Shown: one piece after another, positions 6,245 to 10,313 of the stretch
Position numbering within the stretch: the stretch's first letter is position 1
Layout of the letters: every line of letters starts with the position of its first letter
From: JAIYDJ01 sp038246975
GTDB lineage: Bacteria; Pseudomonadota; Alphaproteobacteria; Rhodobacterales; Rhodobacteraceae
Assembly: GCA_038246975.1 (NCBI GenBank)
Contig: JBBRVJ010000132.1
Coordinates: forward strand, 1 to 10,313
Direction of reading: 5' to 3'
DNA length: 10,313 nt
Program-made: the position numbers and the translations under genes
The notes under the pieces: model-generated
Told to the model about the DNA's origin: nothing
The model's database searches: none
What the model saw: only the letters and a program-made list of their open reading frames with translations

Positions 6245-6444
6245 GTTTCCTCGAAAAAAGGGGATTAACGGCACCTCAACCCCGCGCCCAGATGGCACAA
6301 TCAGACGAAATCGCTGCCCGACCGGGCACCGTATTCCGTTTCCGGTCACCCCAAAAGATACTTTGGCCCGCCGCAGACGGCCCAAAAGGTTCGCATCAGT
6401 CCGCATTCGCCGCAGTCGAACTGCACAAGACCTCATCGCGCCGC

Positions 6445-6524
6445 TTGACACCCAGACTGACTAGGCAGCTAGTGATAAACATGTGTTTCAGAATGTGACA
6501 ATAATCAATTGAGACACTGTTAAT
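6445..6524 (+). promoter_or_regulatory. Candidate promoter/operator region of the ABC transporter operon
   Basis: Two possible promoters are seen. The first has a perfect –35 TTGACA (6445–6450) but only a poor –10 (GCTAGT, 6468–6473, spacing 17), a pattern that often means activator dependence. The second is GTGACA (6495–6500) with GTTAAT (6519–6524), spacing 18, giving a leader of roughly 18 bases. Dyads lie among them: an imperfect 18-bp palindrome at 6473–6490 centred on ACATGT (7 of 9 pairs match) and a perfect TCAATTGA at 6505–6512. The ribosome-binding site AGGGAG (6537–6542) is 6 bases before the ATG at 6549. The elements are read by eye; transcription start and regulator are unknown. 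The rest of 6178–6444 shows no convincing gene. Confidence 0.45.
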
Positions 6525-6548
6525 CGTATATCAAACAGGGAGTTACGC

Positions 6549-8144
6549 ATGTTCGTTCGAACGAAGTTGCTGGCAGCGGTCGCAGTTTCCGCTTTATGCC
6601 TGTTCTCGCCTGCCGCGGTGCTGGCAAAAACACCCGCAGATACCATCATTCAGGCTTGGACGCTGGATGACATGATCAGCCTGGACCCGGCCGAAGTTTT
6701 CGAGTTTTCGGCCTCGGAAATCCTCGGCAACAGCTACGAGCCGATCATCGGCTATGACCTTGCCGATGTGTCGAAAATCTTCGGCGTGGTGGCCGACAGT
6801 TGGACGATGTCCGCCGATGGCAAGACGATGTCGTTTGTCGTCAGGCAAGGCAAGAAATTCGCGTCTGGCAATGACATGATGGCCGATGACGTGGTGTTCA
6901 GCCTGGTGCGCGCCGTCAAGCTCGACAAATCGCCCGCCTTCATTCTGGGTCAGTTCGGTCTGACCCCAGACAACGTGGAAACGCTGGTCAAACAGACCGG
7001 CGACTACAGCTTTGATTTCACCATGGATCAGGCTTACGCGCCGACCTTCCTTCTGTACTGCCTGACTGCGACCGTGGCGATGGTGGTGGACAAGGACCTT
7101 GTGATGGCGAACGAGGTTGATGGCGACTATGGTTACAACTGGCTTAAAACCAACTACGCCGGATCGGGGGCCTTTACCATTCGCGAATGGCGGGCCAACG
7201 AATCCGTGGTGATGGAGCGGAACGACAACTACGACGGTCCCAAATCCGCCATGGCCCGCGCGATCTACCGCCACATCCCCGAAGCCGCGACCCAGCGCCT
7301 GTTGCTGGAAAAGGGCGACATCGACGTGGCGCGCGACCTTCTGCCCGAAGAGATCACCGCGTTGTCAAGCAATCCCGACATCATGATCGACACCGGGGTC
7401 AAAGGCACGATCTTCTATCTGGCGCTGAACCAGAAGAACGAATTCCTTGCCAAGCCCGAAGTGCGCGAGGCGATGAAATATCTGGTGGATTATCAGGCGA
7501 TTGCCGACACCATCGTCAAAGGCAAGATGGACGTTCATCAGACCTTCCTGCCCAAGGGCTTTCTGGGCGAACTCGACAGCAATCCCTACAGCCTTAATGT
7601 CGAAAAGGCCAAGGAACTGCTGGCGGCGGCGGGACTGCCCGATGGGTTCACCGTAACCATGGACACCCGCAACACGCCCGACGTGACGGCGATTGCCCAA
7701 GCCGTACAGCAGACGATGGCACAGGCCGGAATCAGGCTGGAAATCATCCCCGGCGACGGTGGCCAGACGCTGGAGAAATACCGCGCGCGGACGCATGACA
7801 TCTACATCGGCAACTGGGGCCCCGACTATCAGGACCCCCACACCAACGCGACCTTCGCGCGCAACCCCGACAACTCGGACGACGCGGCAGCGAAACCGCT
7901 GGCATGGCGCAACGCCTGGGACATCCCGGAAATGACCGCCACGGCCGACGGCGCCGTTCTGGAAACCGATGCCGAAAAGCGCGCGGCGACCTACCGCGAC
8001 TTGCAGGAAGAGCATCTGAAAACCTCGCCCTTCGTGATCATGTTCCAGGAATCGGAGGTGGCCGCCGTGCGGTCGAACATCAAAGGCTACATCATCGGCC
8101 CGTCGTTCAACGACAACTCGTTCCGGGGTGTAACCAAGGAATGA
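6549..8144 (+). CDS. ABC transporter substrate-binding protein, family 5 (peptide/opine/nickel type)
   Basis: This 531-aa periplasmic receptor captures the solute and delivers it to the permease pair encoded downstream. Residues 1–26 are a Sec signal peptide (basic start, hydrophobic core, cleavage after AAVLA, leaving KTPADT). The Cys at 17 is preceded by Leu, so it is not a lipoprotein site. The mature part has the family-5 pattern: LDPAEVFEFSASEILGNSYEP near the start, SADGKTMSFVVRQGKKFASG (a typical 'predicted flux' strand pair), the DDVVFSL motif, LLLEKGDIDVARDL, and NWGPDYQDPH at 422–431. The last element occurs in many peptide-binding relatives. Length is normal. The ligand cannot be deduced; peptide, opine or a small polar compound are all possible. 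It is the first gene of the operon, ends in an ATGA overlap with the permease gene, and is probably made in excess (see hairpin). Confidence 0.95.
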   Translation: MFVRTKLLAAVAVSALCLFSPAAVLAKTPADTIIQAWTLDDMISLDPAEVFEFSASEILGNSYEPIIGYDLADVSKIFGVVADSWTMSADGKTMSFVVRQGKKFASGNDMMADDVVFSLVRAVKLDKSPAFILGQFGLTPDNVETLVKQTGDYSFDFTMDQAYAPTFLLYCLTATVAMVVDKDLVMANEVDGDYGYNWLKTNYAGSGAFTIREWRANESVVMERNDNYDGPKSAMARAIYRHIPEAATQRLLLEKGDIDVARDLLPEEITALSSNPDIMIDTGVKGTIFYLALNQKNEFLAKPEVREAMKYLVDYQAIADTIVKGKMDVHQTFLPKGFLGELDSNPYSLNVEKAKELLAAAGLPDGFTVTMDTRNTPDVTAIAQAVQQTMAQAGIRLEIIPGDGGQTLEKYRARTHDIYIGNWGPDYQDPHTNATFARNPDNSDDAAAKPLAWRNAWDIPEMTATADGAVLETDAEKRAATYRDLQEEHLKTSPFVIMFQESEVAAVRSNIKGYIIGPSFNDNSFRGVTKE

Positions 8145-9217
8145 CCCACATCGGGTCAACCCGATCGGAGGGGCGCGCAAGCGCCCTTCCGGCCCTGTTG
8201 TGGAAGGCGGTCAAGCTGCTGCTGACCGTGGCCGTGACTTTCCTTGGCCTGCTGCTGGTCACCTTTCTGATCAGCCATGTGATCGCGGTGGACCCGGTTC
8301 TGGCCGTGGTCGGCGACCGGGCGAGCAAGGCAACTTATGACAAGATGTTCATCGAAATGGGGCTGGACCGCCCGCTGTGGGAACAGTTCTTCATCTACCT
8401 GCAAAAGGTCGTGACGGGCGATTTCGGCAATTCCTTTTTGACCAAGAAGCCGGTGATCGACGATATCGCCCGCGCCTTTCCCGCCACGCTGGAACTGGCC
8501 ACGGTGTCGATCCTGATCGGCACATTCGTCGGCATCCCTCTGGGCGTGATTTCCGCCGTGAAAGAGGGCAAGCTGATCGACCAGGTGGTGCGCGTTCTGG
8601 GTCTGGTCGGCTATTCCGCGCCGATCTTCTGGCTGGGCCTGATCGGGCTTTTGGTGTTCTACGCCAAACTCGGCTGGATTTCCGGGCCGGGGCGGATCGA
8701 CATAGCCTATGAGTATGACATTGTGCCCGCTACGGGTCTGTTGCTGCTCGATTCGGCGATGCAGGGCAAATGGGCGGCGTTCGGCAATGCGTTTTCCCAC
8801 ATCATCCTGCCGGCGTCGCTGCTGGGATATTATTCGATGGCCTATATCAGCCGGATGACCCGCAGCTTCATGCTGAACGAATTGGCGCAGGAATATATCG
8901 TGACCGCGCGGGTCAAGGGTGTGGCCGAATGGCGGATCATCTGGGTCCACGCCCTGCGAAACGCCGCGGTGCCCTTGGTGACGGTGGTGACGCTGTCCTA
9001 CGCCGGACTGCTGGAGGGGTCGGTCCTGACCGAAACCGTGTTCGCGTGGCCCGGACTGGGGCAATACCTGACCAACAGCCTGCAAGTGGCCGACATGAAC
9101 GCGGTGCTGGGCGGCACGCTGGTGATCGGTGCAATCTTCATCGGATTGAACCTGCTGAGCGACCTTCTCTATGGCCTGCTCGACCCCCGCGTGCGCCGTC
9201 GCGGAGGCCAGACATGA
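8141..9217 (+). CDS. ABC transporter permease, DppB/OppB type
   Basis: This is an inner-membrane channel subunit of 358 aa that pairs with the next permease. About six hydrophobic segments are visible near residues 24–48, 115–138, 150–175, 218–238, 275–297 and 322–346. The cytoplasmic EAA loop that contacts the ATPase is EYIVTARVKGVAEWRIIWVH (251–270) with the invariant Gly260. Family hallmarks include GDFGNSF, TLELA, YSAPIFWLGL and TVFAWPGLGQ. The ATG at 8141 overlaps the upstream stop (ATGA). AAGGA directly abuts the ATG with no spacer, so initiation probably relies on coupling to the binding-protein gene. The first 20 or so residues are polar and unlike the family; part of them is encoded by a strong hairpin at 8166–8191, so a later start (for example TTG near 8200) is possible but has no visible ribosome-binding site. 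Confidence 0.94.
   Translation: MTHIGSTRSEGRASALPALLWKAVKLLLTVAVTFLGLLLVTFLISHVIAVDPVLAVVGDRASKATYDKMFIEMGLDRPLWEQFFIYLQKVVTGDFGNSFLTKKPVIDDIARAFPATLELATVSILIGTFVGIPLGVISAVKEGKLIDQVVRVLGLVGYSAPIFWLGLIGLLVFYAKLGWISGPGRIDIAYEYDIVPATGLLLLDSAMQGKWAAFGNAFSHIILPASLLGYYSMAYISRMTRSFMLNELAQEYIVTARVKGVAEWRIIWVHALRNAAVPLVTVVTLSYAGLLEGSVLTETVFAWPGLGQYLTNSLQVADMNAVLGGTLVIGAIFIGLNLLSDLLYGLLDPRVRRRGGQT
8166..8191 (+). other. Strong intra-operon RNA hairpin with GCAA tetraloop
   Basis: Arms 8166–8176 (CGGAGGGGCGC) and 8181–8191 (GCGCCCTTCCG) pair over 11 bp with a single G·U wobble and close on the loop GCAA, a GNRA-type tetraloop. It starts 21 bases after the binding-protein stop and lies within codons 9–17 of the permease gene. 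No T-run follows, so it is not an intrinsic terminator. Such structures after the binding-protein gene of ABC operons (for example malE–malF) stop 3' exonucleases and raise the level of binding protein over permease. That role is inferred here. It also buries the GGAGG sequence at 8167–8171. Confidence 0.75.
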
Positions 9218-10128
9218 CCGCGCAACTCTCCCGCCGCGACTGGCTGCTGTCCGACACCCCCGCCTCGCGCGGGCAGGCCCGCTGGGGGCAGGCCTATCGC
9301 ACCTGGCTGGCCCTGCGGTCCAACAGGCTGGCGATGGTCGGGCTGTCGATCGTGGTCCTGCTGGTGGTGATTGCCGCCTGCGCGCCGCTGCTGACGCCGT
9401 ATGACCCGCTGCTGGGGGGCGACCTGCGGCTGGAAAGGCTGTTGCCGCCTTCGTGGGCGCATCCGATGGGCACCGACGATCTGTCGCGCGATATCATGGC
9501 GCGGATTCTGTATGGTGCGCGTCTGACGCTGATGATCGTGGCGCTGGTCGCGATCATCGCCACGCCCATCGGTCTGGCGGTCGGCACCACGGCAGGCTAT
9601 TTCGGCGGAATGGTCGATGTGGTGCTGATGCGGATCACCGACATCTTCCTCGCTTTTCCGCGGCTGATTCTGGCGCTGGCCTTTGTCTCGGCGCTGGGGC
9701 CGGGGATCGAGAATGCCATCATCGCCATCGCCATCACGTCCTGGCCACCCTATGCCCGCCTCGCCCGCGCCGAAACCCTGACGATCCGCGAGACCGACTA
9801 TATCAACGCCATCCGCCTGCAAGGGGCGTCCAACCTGCGCATATTGTGGGGCCATGTGACGCCGCTGTGCCTGTCGTCGGTCGTGGTACGGGTTACGCTG
9901 GACATGGCGGGCATCATCCTGACCGCGGCCGGGTTAGGCTTCCTCGGGCTTGGCGCGCGGCCGCCGCAGCCTGAATGGGGGGCAATGATCGCCGGGGGGC
10001 GGCGGTTTCTAATCGACTATTGGTGGGTCGCAACCATGCCGGGCATCGCCATCTTCGTCGTATCGCTGGGATTCAACCTGCTGGGCGACGGATTGCGCGA
10101 CGTTCTGGACCCCAAGGCCCGCAAATGA
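9214..10128 (+). CDS. ABC transporter permease, DppC/OppC type
   Basis: This is the second inner-membrane subunit, 304 aa, forming the channel with the preceding permease. It carries the OppC-type N-terminal segment with one membrane span (about 38–60), then the hallmark HPMGTDDLSRDIMARILYGA (83–102), which precedes the core permease domain. Further spans lie near 105–127, 134–160, 165–180, 225–247 and 272–292. The EAA loop is TDYINAIRLQGASNLRILWGH (194–214) with Gly204, and the family ending FLGLGARPPQPEWG is present at 243–256. The start is well supported: ATG at 9214 overlaps the upstream stop (ATGA) and GGAGG (9203–9207) lies 6 bases before it. The next gene begins in its own stop codon. 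Confidence 0.95.
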   Translation: MTAQLSRRDWLLSDTPASRGQARWGQAYRTWLALRSNRLAMVGLSIVVLLVVIAACAPLLTPYDPLLGGDLRLERLLPPSWAHPMGTDDLSRDIMARILYGARLTLMIVALVAIIATPIGLAVGTTAGYFGGMVDVVLMRITDIFLAFPRLILALAFVSALGPGIENAIIAIAITSWPPYARLARAETLTIRETDYINAIRLQGASNLRILWGHVTPLCLSSVVVRVTLDMAGIILTAAGLGFLGLGARPPQPEWGAMIAGGRRFLIDYWWVATMPGIAIFVVSLGFNLLGDGLRDVLDPKARK

Positions 10129-10313
10129 CCGCCCTGCTGACTGTCGAAGACCTGCGCGTCATCTTCCCCACCCGTCAAGGCCCGTCCGAGGTGGTGCGCG
10201 GCGTCAGTTTCACTCTGGGCCGCGAACGGCTGGGCATCGTGGGCGAAAGCGGGTCGGGCAAGTCGCAGACCGGCCGCGCCCTGCTGGGACTGACGCCACC
10301 GCCCGGCAAAGCC
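10125..10313 (+). CDS. ABC transporter ATP-binding protein, DppD/OppD type, N-terminal fragment (cut by window edge)
   Basis: The first 63 codons are present. The start MTALLTVEDLRVIFPTRQG and the strand VVRGVSFTLGRERLGIVGES lead into a complete Walker A motif, GESGSGKSQ, which binds the ATP phosphates. The TGRALLGLTPP that follows is typical of Opp/Dpp ATPases, where Walker A is often GESGSGKS followed by a helix into LxLLP. It should power import together with the two permeases. ATG at 10125 overlaps the preceding stop (ATGA). Whether it is a single ATPase, one of a D/F pair, or a fused double ATPase lies outside the window. Confidence 0.93.
   Translation, partial: MTALLTVEDLRVIFPTRQGPSEVVRGVSFTLGRERLGIVGESGSGKSQTGRALLGLTPPPGKA

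Noticed and set aside
6215..6498. Small open frames in the non-coding stretch (6292–6498 plus, 6215–6451 minus)
   Set aside because: Neither has a convincing ribosome-binding site or family-like composition, and both run through promoter-like and palindromic sequence.
6549..6626. Binding protein as a lipoprotein (Cys at residue 17)
   Set aside because: The residue before Cys17 is Leu, not Gly/Ala/Ser, and the signal continues to a standard cleavage site after residue 26.
7904..8140. Upstream extension of the DppB-type permease frame
   Set aside because: It overlaps the end of the binding-protein gene in another frame and is Arg-rich; ATG 8141 in the ATGA overlap is the natural start.
1..10313. 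Mobile element, CRISPR array, prophage, toxin–antitoxin or defence system
   Set aside because: I saw no transposase, integrase, regularly spaced repeats, tRNA/att duplication or toxin-like small gene pair; all large genes are accounted for by housekeeping, regulatory or transport families.

Overview
The window is very G+C-rich and looks like chromosomal DNA of an alphaproteobacterium, most likely of the order Rhodobacterales (Rhodobacter/Paracoccus-like). This is inferred from the UPF0262 family protein, the hisD–UPF0262–low-molecular-weight-phosphatase block and the general character of the proteins. No rRNA, tRNA or other direct taxonomic marker is present, so the placement is an inference.

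Left part, minus strand (positions 1–3792). Read in the direction of transcription, hisD (histidinol dehydrogenase, last steps of histidine synthesis) overlaps a UPF0262 gene by 4 bp, and a low-molecular-weight phosphatase-like gene with a TTG start follows after 2 bp. This is a tightly coupled three-gene unit. After an 89-bp gap with its own candidate promoter and a clean inverted-repeat operator comes a 432-aa XRE/ScfR-type regulator (DUF2083 family, short-chain fatty acyl-CoA regulator-like). Beyond it the first 19 codons of a response regulator run off the left edge.

Middle part, plus strand (4013–6177). A divergent 220-bp intergenic region separates hisD from a two-gene unit: a steroid-isomerase-related NTF2-like protein and a GNAT acetyltransferase that overlaps it by 4 bp. 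Downstream lies a solitary gene with an N-terminal DUF4214-like helical segment joined to a class I SAM methyltransferase-like domain.

Right part, plus strand (6178–10313). A 371-bp non-coding stretch with AT-rich palindromes and candidate promoters precedes an ABC importer operon of the peptide/opine/nickel (Opp/Dpp) class: a secreted solute-binding protein, two permeases and the start of an ATPase that runs off the right edge. All three junctions are 4-bp ATGA overlaps. A strong 11-bp hairpin with a GCAA tetraloop lies just after the binding-protein stop codon, inside the start of the first permease. It is a likely differential-expression element. The substrate cannot be read from sequence alone.

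Most of the window is ordinary housekeeping and transport DNA. The items most worth a second look are the kinase-like helical hairpin in the ScfR-type regulator, its promoter dyad, the intra-operon hairpin and the DUF4214–methyltransferase fusion. I see no CRISPR array, insertion sequence, prophage or defence system.
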